A stretch of 60,000 bases of DNA from Branchiostoma floridae. Lineage: Eukaryota; Chordata; Leptocardii; Amphioxiformes; Branchiostomatidae. Below the pieces are notes generated by a model. The model did no database searches, had not been told where the DNA came from, and saw only the letters and a program-made list of their open reading frames with translations. The stretch covers positions 1,827,960-1,887,959 of the forward strand of contig NC_049980.1 of NCBI RefSeq assembly GCF_000003815.2, in the 5' to 3' direction. A program made the position numbers and the translations under genes. This document shows positions 20,201-30,200 of this stretch, one piece after another (within the stretch, counting starts at the first letter, position 1; each line of letters opens with the position of its first letter).

Positions 20201-21524
20201 CATAGAGAGGAACATTAGTCAATTCTGCTAAGGCCACAGCAACTAAATTGTATGGATGTCATCCTCTTCAGACCGTAAAAATAATGAGATAAGGCAAAAA
20301 GCGAGATGGGTAAAAATAAGATGGTTACCGTTTTAAAATAGGCACCATATGCATACACAAATGTAAACGGTGTAACAAGAATTGAAGTGACAAAACATGG
20401 TATCACAGCCAACAAGGCATTCATTCCAGACCTGTATTCAAGATGTGAACTACTATAGTAAAAGTGACACTCGTATATTATGCTTGGAATCAACCAAGTT
20501 GGCATCTACATACATAGCTTCCATATTGGTGCAACTTTTTCATCTACAAAATTTCACTTCTACAATGACAGTCATGGCTACCTTCTGTTTCACTTCTGCA
20601 AGTGCAATTATTAAGCATTTTGGCATTTTCTCGTCATTTTGACCATCTCCGAAAAAGGATATTTCTATCTGAAATCATGCGAAAATTAATGTCATCATAA
20701 AATTTACTTGCTTTCGCCTAACCGAATGTTCTATATACATGTAGATCAGAGGACTGGGCAATCCTAAGAAAAACACACCAGTAAGACAAAACAAACTTTA
20801 AGTACCCGGGATCTTTTCAGTGGATGTTGTTCACAACACCTGAAGTTGTTATCAAATGGGTCATACATTGGTTAAATGATAATCGTTGATATCAATCAAT
20901 AATGAAGGAATGTCAGATATCATCTGCATATTGAAAAGTAAACTGACGATGTGACTTAGTTATTTACAGGTCGCAGATTATTTTAGCTTCTTATTTCCGT
21001 CTAACGTTAACAGTAAAATCATACATGTGACGTTTAACATGTTACACATGTTATCGATCATACCTACGTGACGAGAAGACAGGCGCATTTACAAGTAGGT
21101 AAACAACACTAAAAAAATACCAGCCTAGGCAAATTTAAAGGCAGTGACAGCCTTAAGTACGTGCTTACTTGCAAATATTTGTCGTACTTCTTACGTACAA
21201 TAATCTAGCGAAGAATATGAAAACTAAGGCATTCCCACCGTACCTGAAATCCAAAGGGATGCTGAGTTTGGGCCCGACTGGAAGGAAACTGCGAAGCTCG
21301 ACCGCCTGTGCCACCACCCGCCTCACCCTCCGCGCCTCTCCCAGCAGAACGTGCTGGTCTCCCGCCAGCTGCACGGCCCCGACCCGTACCTGGTGATCCC
21401 GCGGTACCCTCACCACCTGCGGCAGCCGGTAGTTCTCTAACAACACTCCGAGTGCGATAGACCTCTCACTCCATTTGAAGGAGGTTAAGAAGTTGGAAGG
21501 TAGTGTCGTTTCTGTGAGTTCCAT
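16061..21524 (-). CDS. CABIT-SAM adaptor, GAREM-related, four exons, 657 residues
   Basis: Joined from exons 21524-21244, 19394-19112, 18265-18091 and 17295-16061. All junctions are GT/AG and all phases agree, giving 1974 nt including the stop. Residues about 15-330 form a CABIT domain: ENYRLPQVVRV 30-40, GPKLSIPLDFRGRFLLLP 84-101, DCLICANQKN 191-200 with C192 and C195. Residues 331-570 are a proline-rich linker with an exact 13-residue repeat (APPAPDYPAPLPP, at about 430-442 and 451-463) and tyrosines in SH2-like settings (SIYEYLEG, DKYGYMIP). An acidic stretch (EDEDEDD) precedes a SAM domain at about 580-652. The family acts as a cytosolic signalling adaptor. Start context is good (A at -3, G at +4). 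Unlike its two neighbours it keeps three introns. It is a GAREM paralogue, not a clear one-to-one orthologue. Confidence 0.88.
17296..18090 (-). other. Intron 3 of the third CABIT gene, containing a MITE
   Basis: The donor is ACCG|GTATAT at 18090 and the acceptor CCCAG at 17296. It holds the family G MITE at 17784-17991. Confidence 0.8.
17784..17991. mobile_element. TA-flanked MITE family G, copy 2, 208 bp
   Basis: Ends are CTGTAAATGCAGAAATG and a right end TAAATGCATTTACAG. TA is present at 17782-17783 and 17992-17993. The interior is made of paired CCGCGAACTTAAAT and GTTCGCGGTGGATTAATG strings that could fold on themselves. Length equals copy 1 (208 bp), and the CpGs are largely intact. Confidence 0.85.
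18091..18265 (-). CDS. Exon 3 of the third CABIT gene (cysteine signature)
   Basis: The acceptor is TTTGTCACAG ending at 18266 and the donor ACCG|GTATAT. The 175-nt exon begins in phase 0 and leaves one base. It encodes AVDCLICANQKNERVALP and following, which aligns with the PCLICMHH region of the 771-residue neighbour. Confidence 0.88.
18322..18442. repeat. (TTTTAG)n microsatellite, about 20 copies
   Basis: Nearly perfect hexamer array with one interruption (TTTTAATTAG near 18338-18347). In the sense of the minus-strand transcript it reads (CTAAAA)n, starting about 57 bases upstream of the exon 3 acceptor. It is not a vertebrate-type telomere repeat. Confidence 0.95.
18755..18815 (-). pseudogene. 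Fragment of a non-LTR retrotransposon ORF2 tail
   Basis: The minus strand carries CCCACACATTACAG, GGTGGGATCCTTCGTCTTCC and ACTGTCTCGG in order. The same string in the opposite orientation is at about 45847-45903. It reads like the last part of a reverse-transcriptase polyprotein and is far too short to function. Confidence 0.5.
19112..19394 (-). CDS. Exon 2 of the third CABIT gene
   Basis: The acceptor is TTCATTTTCTAG ending at 19395 and the donor CCAAG|GTAACA at 19112/19111. The first base completes an arginine codon (R94). The exon encodes GRFLLLPLEGWQ, the HFETVSELTASFPDKVYAKEDI block and a basic KKPKKGSSK end, matching the FNSVEEVARVFPTRVFALEDI block of the neighbour. Confidence 0.88.
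19465..19675. repeat. Inverted repeat with exact-looking arms about 27 bp, probable MITE
   Basis: The left arm at 19465-19491 (TTGCGGCACGTTTGCGGCGT continuing CGCTGCG) is matched by its complement at 19649-19675, with a single mismatch that I can see. The arms are GC-rich against an AT-rich spacer. No target duplication could be fixed. Confidence 0.65.
20285..20725. repeat. Interspersed repeat, pair member 2 (partner 13735-14180)
   Basis: Same ordered blocks as the partner, starting AAAAAGCGAGATGGGTAAAA and ending TTTACTTGCTTTCG. This copy has an added segment around 20330-20390. Shared orientation and lengths suggest either a transposon family or a trace of the gene duplication. Confidence 0.6.
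21244..21524 (-). CDS. Exon 1 of the third CABIT gene, with the start codon
   Basis: ATG at 21524-21522 in the context TTCAAGATGG; the donor is TTTCAG|GTACGG. It encodes MELTETTLPSNFLTSFKWSE and the first half of the CABIT domain, ending in a split arginine codon. GC content is higher than the surroundings. Confidence 0.87.
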
Positions 21525-22872
21525 CTTGAAGTAGTACAGTTCTCACAAGACGGACAAAAGTTTTAGGGCGTCGCCCGTCAAGCCGCCATGACATGAGTTT
21601 AACACTGTTTATACAGTAGGTGAAACACAGCTATGACGTCGTGTCCGAAATAGCTAAATGATTGAAAGATGATCCCGCCAATTGGTTGGTCTAGAGTCCA
21701 CTTGTTATTGCGATCACCTGACGACCTGAACAAACGTGATCTAGGTATGATTTAGATTTTGCAATATTCAATCCGCGTTCATAGACAACACCCCTACTGT
21801 CATCAATAAGTCAGTCCAGGTTAGAGAATGGTTTCCTGTATTTGGTCCACCCTGCGTAAAGTTGAGATAGCGGGGCGGCATTAGAGCGTAGCCAGGTGCT
21901 CGCTTCAGTGCCGGTCAAAGTTCGGTTTACCTTGTGCGTGTTGCAGACAAGAGTGGGCCTTCTCTGGGGTTTGCTTTTACCGAAGGGAAAATATCATATA
22001 CGTGCCCTGTCTATTTGTATCATACCTTCAACACTGGTTCGTTTATAACAAATAATCAAATGATTTTTTTACAGCTAATTGGCGAAGGCTTTCGGTTGAA
22101 GGGCTTAGTAACAGGTAACACTGTAAGATTTGAAAAAAAAAAATCGAGTTTTTGGTTTGCGGTGTCATTGAATAAACACCTGCCCTTGTCTCGCCCCTAC
22201 CTGCCTCTTTACGTGCCAGCGGGTACATACATGTATGCAGGTATACGTCAAGGTTCAGGGCTATAGGCTTTTGATAGAATAAACAAAGTGAACCTACCCA
22301 TTCAATAGCTTATAAAGGGGACCTACACTATTTATAGTATAGAACTAGAGTTCCACGATCTCATACCTTCACCAAATGATGTTACCATATTTACGACTGA
22401 CGTATTATAAATGTTTCTCATTGTTTATAAGGTCCTAATTTGACAGATAAAAAACATTAATTGCATCTTGGCAAAGACTACGTATAGCATTTCCTCCACA
22501 GTTATGTAAATTAGTCCATGATTGGCATGATTTATGTCTAATGATGTGACCCTTTACACTACGTAGTGCTGCAAGCATGAAATTCCGATCTTGCACTACT
22601 ATGGGATCATTTTGTTTTCTCCTTGATTATGCAAATAAGGTCTTTATTTGCATAATCTATGTCCATAAATGTCACAATGATGGCAAATGTTACTATGGAA
22701 TGCACTGTAAGATTTCCGCATTTATTATGCAAATTAGATCACGACTTGAATATGTTTATGCTTGTTGATGTGGATTCCCGGGCTGACTATCACTGCTGGC
22801 ACCAGCTGCTAATATCATGCTGAGAACATGTAGGTACAGCAAACATCTACCAGGACTTCACTCTTCGTTTAA
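21525..22872. other. 5' flank of the third CABIT gene; repeat fragment inside
   Basis: Holds the presumed promoter of the gene starting at 21524. No core motif could be assigned. From about 22340 to 22770 it resembles repeat family R (ACTAGAGTTCCACGATCTCATACC, then TTATGCAAATTAGATC-like strings), a diverged relative of 25812-26893. Confidence 0.45.
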
Positions 22873-23095
22873 GGTGCACTCTCATCGCACTTGTGTCAAG
22901 CTTGCGTCACTGCGGGGCACCGTTTTAGTATTTTCTCCGATTTAAGAAAAAAAATCTAGATATTGGGTAATACGTACAGGTATGACTTAGAAGACGAAAA
23001 AATACACAAAAAGTAAGAAAATTCGTTCTTTATACCTGAAATTCGTTAGGTATCTTCCGAACCCCGCAGTGACGCAAGTGCAGTGAGAGTGCACC
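22873..23095. mobile_element. TTAA-flanked MITE, 223 bp
   Basis: GGTGCACTCTCATCGCACTT at the left pairs with a right end whose complement reads GGTGCACTCTCACTGCACTT, followed on both sides by GCGTCACTGCGGGG. TTAA lies outside both ends (22869-22872, 23096-23099), suggesting a piggyBac-type transposase, although the GG start is not the commonest piggyBac end. Confidence 0.75.
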
Positions 23096-23099
23096 TTAA

Positions 23100-24025
23100 G
23101 ATTCCTCCTTCTTTGCATACGCAGCTGTCTTCTGTTTGGGCCTGTTTGTCCATCGCTCAACCTTTCTAAATGTTCAGTTCTATTAATGCTTGCAAACATG
23201 TCCTATATCAGTGGTGTGCGACATTTCTTTTTTATTCATTTATTATTGAATACCTAATTATGTCATTTCAATACTTTAGAACTAACGTTATGTTTTGACT
23301 ATGAGTACAGAGTTTGACACAAACTGTAGTCTTACAGGTATATGCCAGGATGTAAGTACAAAATATGTTAGTTCCAGGCGGAAAGTTTGAAATCCTTATT
23401 CCTAGTACAAGTACTAAATCCGACCCGTAAAGTTTGATACTTGTAGTAGATGCTCTGGGCCCCTAGTCATCGATAAATCTATATATAGCAGTAAACTCTG
23501 CATTCTGTTTAGCAGCCGACTTATCTGCTTCACGCTTTACCACTAAATCTGCGAAATAAGTTCTCTCCAAGCAGAGGTTGGTGGGGGAAATCGTGACATT
23601 TTCCTTAATATACAAATGCCGTCTTTTTCGGTCAGCCTCCCCACCATCGGAGAGTAAAAAATAAAGTGAAAACGACAGAAGTATTCAAATTTCTTGCTTT
23701 CGTCCAGTCAGAAATCGACTGTTAAATCGACTGTTAAAACAGGCTGATAAAATCGGCTTATAAATGGACTTCTAACTTCATCTGACACAAATATTGTCCA
23801 AGAACAAATAATACTTTATCAATGTAGCAGTGCGACACCTAGCAGCAATATCTTATGTTGCAGTGCAAAGTACAAGTCGTTATTGCCAGTGGGAAGGTGA
23901 CAACAAGGTCACCGAAACGTCGGGTCATGTCAAGATTAGCAAATTTCACTGCAGTTATAGTTATACGAAGTCCTTTCAACATCTTCAAAGATGTATTTCA
24001 CTGCAGTTATAATTTGCACAAATGT
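23100..24025. other. 3' flank of the SLC16 gene
   Basis: Downstream of the transporter stop codon on the minus strand. Two overlapping candidate polyadenylation signals (AATAAA on the minus strand, TTTATT on plus) occur near 23232-23247. A CTCTCCAAGCAGAGG string at about 23565 is a fragment of the element family seen at 36721 and 51196. Confidence 0.4.
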
Positions 24026-24231
24026 TCACACAGACGTTTCACGTGCAGATACCAGTAGAATGTCAGTTTCATCCTTCACGTTATGCGGCATGTCCGTCAG
24101 TGTCCCCGAAGTGTCCGTTGGTCGTTTCTTCCTGAGTCGCAGAAGGAACGGCAAGAGTCCGGCCAGCAGGAACCCAGCGCCTGCCTGGAGGAACGTGGCG
24201 TCGTAACTTTTCGTCTCGTCGAACAGCCAGC
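24026..24231 (-). CDS. SLC16 exon 4 (last helix and cytoplasmic tail)
   Basis: The acceptor is TATTTTCCCAG ending at 24232. The exon completes glycine 402 and encodes the final helix (FLLAGLLPFLLRL), a basic RLRKKR stop-transfer and a 30-residue tail ending SARETSV. Confidence 0.87.
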
Positions 24232-27200
24232 CTGGGAAAATATACAGATATTTAGCATTATTACCTTCGCCAGAAGGGTTTCTTTTGAGTAGCATTCGTG
24301 TTTGTGTCTGTCCGTCTGTCAACACGGACACAACACTGATAAAGCCTGAATGGAGTGTCTTAATATTTGCTATGTGAACTTGATAAGACCTAGATATATT
24401 GATGATTAGATTTTTGGTTCACTGGCGGCTTGTTACGGAACTGCAGTGAATCTTCCTGTTTTTGTATCTTTTCATCTAAAGATGGTACGGTCACCACGTC
24501 AGAGTGGTAGATACCTATTCCATATAAGAAGTAGGGGCTTTAGCTCCCTGGCAGCTTGCTCTGGAACTGCAGGGGCATTTTAAGAATGGATAGGTTGATA
24601 AAAAAACTGCCCTGTAATACTGCATGTCTTGAACCGAAAGTCATCTTATGACTAGGTTCATTTTAAATCTTTTAAGATTATATGTCCATCTTTACAAACC
24701 TGCAAATGGCGGTCCAGACAGTGACGCGAAACCCTGTACTGACATCAGAATCCCAATTGCACTAGGGAGACGTTTTGGGCCGACGAGTTCGGCAAGACAC
24801 GTCAGCGAGGTCGGGATAAATGCACCATAGCACGCCCCGTGCGCTATAGCGTACGCCACGAGCGCCGGGTACGTCTTGGCTAGCGGAGACAGGAGGTTGG
24901 AGATGCCCAGCAGACACAGACTCAGTCCGTACTGATCAAATCGGGTGAACCTTGGGTTATCCGGAATGGCCCCGACTGCTAACCGACTGACCATGTCTGC
25001 AATGGAGATGACTGACAGTAGGGAGGCTGCGGTGTAGTCCTCGATCTGAAGCTGCTTGGCACGAGGAACGATGTACAGCGGCGGCACAATGACACCGAAC
25101 GACACTAGAAACAACGACGTCAAAAACAGTGCCACAGTGGGTATCTTAATCACCTTAAAGTCCATCTGCGCCCAGAATGTTTTGAGAAACCTTACTGCGG
25201 CTGCTGACCATTTCTTTCTCGTTTCAGTCTCCAGAACGGTGTCTGAGTCGTTCATTCTGTTGCTCGAAGCCTTCTTAGGTCCATTTTCGACTTTCCTGTC
25301 GCTGTAAGCCTCGAGAGGTCTGATCAAAGCTCCCGCTACGACCATATTGAGCATGACGCCGCCTATGATGAGTAGAGCCCCCTTCAGACCGTACTCGTCC
25401 ATCAGATACTGGAAGAGCGGTGGGAACGACATGGAGGTGACGCTGGAGCCCAGCATGGTCAAGCTGTTAGCCAGGGCGCGTCTCTTGGTAAAATACTGCC
25501 CGACAATCGCCATGATGGGACTAAGGGTAAAGGCGTATCCAAGGCCTGTTTGGAACAACAAAGAAAGACTTATCAGTACGTACCTCTCAAACTGACGCTT
25601 GATCTGTGCTCAGGCACAAACTATACTTCAGATTTGTTGTCTCAGAGTATGGTGTGCTTTTATTTCGAATAGATCTTTGAGGGGGTTTCTTGGTAACTTT
25701 AGATACTGCTTACGTAGCACTAACACTATTCAAACAAGGCTCTGTTGTAAAGTAAATTTTAGGTAAAAAAAGGTTGTTAAGTGTACTTCGGAACAATTGT
25801 TGAATGCATATAAAAACTAGAGTTCGGCGACCTCATACCTCCATGAAAATTTAGAGCTTTCGTAAATTTCATGCAATTGATTGATTAACACATTAACATA
25901 ATTTATGCATGTTGTTGTTCATCATCGACTAACGTACACATGTCATAATTATAAAATTCCCATTATCAATAATAAAGCTGTTTTGCAATTTTTACATAAA
26001 TTATGCAAATAAGTTCCTCATTACCATATTTGGTATCTGCTTATATTCCACCTATCATAATTAACAAGTGTTACATTTATTGAAATCCAGTTATTGCAAA
26101 CAATGGAATTATACAATGTTCTCATTTATTATGCAAATTAGGCCCTCATTTGCATAAGATGCATATCATTATCAACATCTTTGCCCAATCTACCTGCATA
26201 CCTAAAATGCAGGCAATCCGTTATTCCTTTCTGCAGTTATCCTCTTTGGAGTGTCTTGACAGAAACGCCCCTGCAGTTCCACAATTAAATGTTAGGAGAA
26301 TGAAACTAGCCCCACTTTGTCATGACGCTAAAAGCTACCTACCACCCAAATGTCTTGACCATATCACGTCCGGGACAAGAGATACATTGGAAAAACTGCT
26401 ATGATAGAATGTTCTCATTAATTATGCAAATGTATTCCTATTTTGCATAATTAGTATCTTACCTTGTACAACATTGTCTAAGGTACCTACATACCAAAAA
26501 TCATGCAAATCCGTTGTTCCCTTCTTGAGTTATCCTCTTCAGAAGTTTTTGACAAAAATGCCCCTGCTATCCCAAAACTAGACACTAGGGGGCCCAAACT
26601 TATGTCATTTTTTCCTGAATACAAGAGCTATCTAACACTTAAAAATCGTGACCATAGCATGTTCAGAACACCGAGATAGCAAAACCGGAAGTTGCGCTGC
26701 AGTACCAAGGGGAGCCACTAGGTGGCCCAAAATCTAATCATTTCCAGCTTTCATCACACCCTACCAACACACCAAGTATGAAACCAATCCATCCAGCCGT
26801 TCTTGAGTTATCTTGTTTACACACACACAGACAGACAGACAGACAGACAAACGCTGGGTAAAATATAACCTCCATGACATTTCATGGAGGTAAAAATCAT
26901 GCGACGCTGATCCGTCGATAAAAAAAGGTTGAAACTCGGCCACCATACAACAGTTTCAGAAATCCCTCAGCACAGACCGACCTGTCAGACATCCTATCCC
27001 CAAGTACAGGTGAAACATGCGGGTTGCGAAACCGCTGATGATGTAGCCTGCAGCCGACAGCACCCCTCCCAGCATGACGGTGGGGCGGAAACCTATGGTG
27101 CTCGCCAGGGCTGTACCAACCGGAGCTGCGGAGGGAATATACGTGTGTTTATACATTTAATAGTGTATGAATGTCCTATCATGGAGAACGATAGAGCTGC

Positions 27201-30200
27201 AGTTTTTCAGAAATTATCAGTCGTAGTTTGCATATTTTGCATGTCGTCGGGTACATCTGGGTCTAAACTATCTGCATACATAATATTTTGGAAATTGGTC
27301 TTTTCTTTCTTTAGTTGTCAGTCTAGTGGGTGCTTTCATCTGTAGTAGTAACTAAAATCTTTTCCGTCTCACCGTGGTTAGCAAGGGGGGCTGGTACCCA
27401 GTCTCTATCCAATGAATAAAGGGGCTTTCAAGTGTTCATCTAATTTCATCGATCCATTTGTTCCACAAAAGACGCAAAACAGAGCGATGGCCTTACTGAT
27501 TTGAATGATGATGTTACAACGCTAGCGCTAGTTCACTTTTATCCGCGGGTAGCCCATATCATGCTTTCCCAAAAAATTGCAGTTCGAACCCACGGTACGT
27601 CGACTTGGTATCCCTAAACGTTTATAAACAACGAATATAAGTTACCCCGCGGATAAAGGTAAAGCTAAAAGGGTACAGCCCGCCGTACGTGCAAATACGT
27701 GCTGTCTACGTGCCAAAACGTGGGAAATCTTTTGGGATCCGTAAGTGGTAAGTACCGCCTCCGCACGAACTCGTAGGGAATCCGACGGATTTAAGAGCAC
27801 GCAGACACGCCGTAGAACTTTACGTGCAGGCAAAACTTTGGGCTTTAGTAAAGTTGACGGCCGGACGAGTGCTTTTTTAAGATCGATAACACGGCTGTAT
27901 AATAGAGGGTGCCGATGTCTATGTCGTGTTTTCGTTCGGATTTCGGCCGCGATTTGGCGGTTCGAAAACACGATTGCGTTAACGCCGAGAAACAGCACAC
28001 TTACCTGACATCGCAGGCGATCGCTAAATCGCAATCGTTATAACATCGCAGTCGAATTGAGTCCCTACATCGCAACCGAGTCCTGCACATCGCAGCCGAG
28101 GTTTTAAACAGCAACCGAGTTCTTGAAACAGCAATCGAAGTTTTTAACAGCAATCGATTTCTTAAAACAGCAACCGAATTTTTAAACAGCAACCGAATTC
28201 TTTAAACAGCAACCGAGTTTTTAAACAACAATCGAACCGTAAAACGATTAACTACACGGGGGGTCTGATTAGCACCTAGTTATCACTTGTTCATTTCACA
28301 CCCTTATAACACCTAAAGATATTGGATGTGTATTGGCAACAAATGATCGACTAGTTAAGCAAATGCTAGTGACCTCCATTGATTAGACGACGCATGAGCA
28401 TGATGTTGTGTGTTTCTCAGCTCTAATGTTATGAACGCAAAATACTGAAAATTTTGTATAATTTCTTCACAGTTTAAGGTTTCTTTCCTGCCTAACTTGG
28501 CTTTATGACTCTCCAATGTTTTCTCATTAATTAGCTAAGGAAGCAGTGGGCCGAAAGAAATGTAGTTTCGATGGATGTTGACAGCTGGGAAAGAAAGAAT
28601 TCTAGGTTTGATTTGTTTGCAAAATATGGATGACGTTATTAAGTTATATTGGCTAAGAGTACGTCTGTAGCTTTGATGAAATAGTATGCTTCATAGAACT
28701 GTTATAGAGCAATAAAACTTGATGACGTAATCCAAATGGTGCAAAAAAACTTAATTAAGAATTTCAAGTCCAAACGTCAATATAGACAGAAGTATCTCTA
28801 TCTACAGTGTCCCATTGCAGACCAATATGCGATGCAAGATTCTAATTATTCATCAGAAATAACACCCATTAACACCTGCATATTCTCAAGGAGGAATCTC
28901 AAAATCTTCATGGCACACCTGTGGTAATATAAGTCAGACTATGAAGCTTGTGTACGATACACACATTTGACTACAAAAAAAGCCGAATTGGTTATACTGT
29001 TAGCTTTTAATACCTTGGCAATAAAAGGCAGAATACAATAATACACAGTGATATTTAGTTGTGCAAAATAGAATTATGTTTCTTTACTTGAAACAACAAA
29101 AACATGATGCAAAAACAAACTGCATTGCTACACTACTACAATTTTCCTCTCTTTCTTCTTCCATGTCTCTGAGATGTACATCCACTTTGGCAGCATGTCC
29201 AATGTACATTATAAAAGTGTAACACCATGTAATGCATAAAAACTACATGTCACCTAAAAGCATTGTTTTTTGCTATACCAGTATGACACAATCTCTTCTT
29301 TTACAAAATGTCTCCACTTCTACATTTAATCTTGTACAATTACTTGGCATCTCACCTTATCACAAAAAATGCATTTGCTAACAAGACATTCTTGAAGACC
29401 CAGTTTGCATGAGAAACTTGAGTGAATTTTTGAAAAGAAACTATAACAAAACAAAGTTCTGATAAGCTAACAGGATCTTGATAATTTGTCAATACACAGC
29501 TGATTTCAGTCTTGATATGTCAACAGTAATACATACACAATAAATTGTTACAAGTACAGATTTTGGAAACAGTCAGACATTTCAGGTAGCACTCACGTAC
29601 CTTTTCATCTCTGTCACAAGTACCTACATGTCCCTTTCTTTTCCCCTCTCTTTTTTTTACATCTGCTGATATCTTAAGTCTACTGATATCTTATGTATTT
29701 ATTGTATCCATGCCTACCAAGTACTGATAACCACGGTAAATACTTCTTACACTACCAGGGTTTCTTTGCTAGATATGTACATCATAATCAACAGCAGTGA
29801 GTCACTACCCCACTTGACAACACATGTGCTCCCTCTGAATACCATCTATATAGTGTTATATATGCTATTTAATGTATACCACAAGGATCAGGTCCTCCGG
29901 GTATAACTGTATGACTTGTACATATCTTGTCTGGGAGCTGCACTGGCATTTATCAGTAACTGAAAAACAAGAAAAAGAATCTATTATTAAGACTATCATT
30001 AATACCGATAGCGAATTATGTGTTTCTGACTCCAATGACATCAAAGTGCAATATACATGTATTATCAGTTCAAGTTATCACAATGAATTAGAACTGTTTG
30101 CCACTCATCAGAATTTTTAGCAATCCTTGTTGTGCGGGTCTGAACCAGCTGTCCTATTCACTGTGACATCATCTAATCAATGTTTAATTACCTTGTGGCA

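Larger units (their letters stand above)
19395..21243 (-). other. Intron 1 of the third CABIT gene, repeat-bearing
   Basis: Bounded by TTCAG|GTACGG and TTTTCTAG. It contains the 19465-19675 inverted repeat and the 20285-20725 repeat. Confidence 0.8.

Noticed and set aside
28080-28240. CRISPR-like array
   Set aside because: Units are contiguous without unique spacers, and the sequence is eukaryotic.
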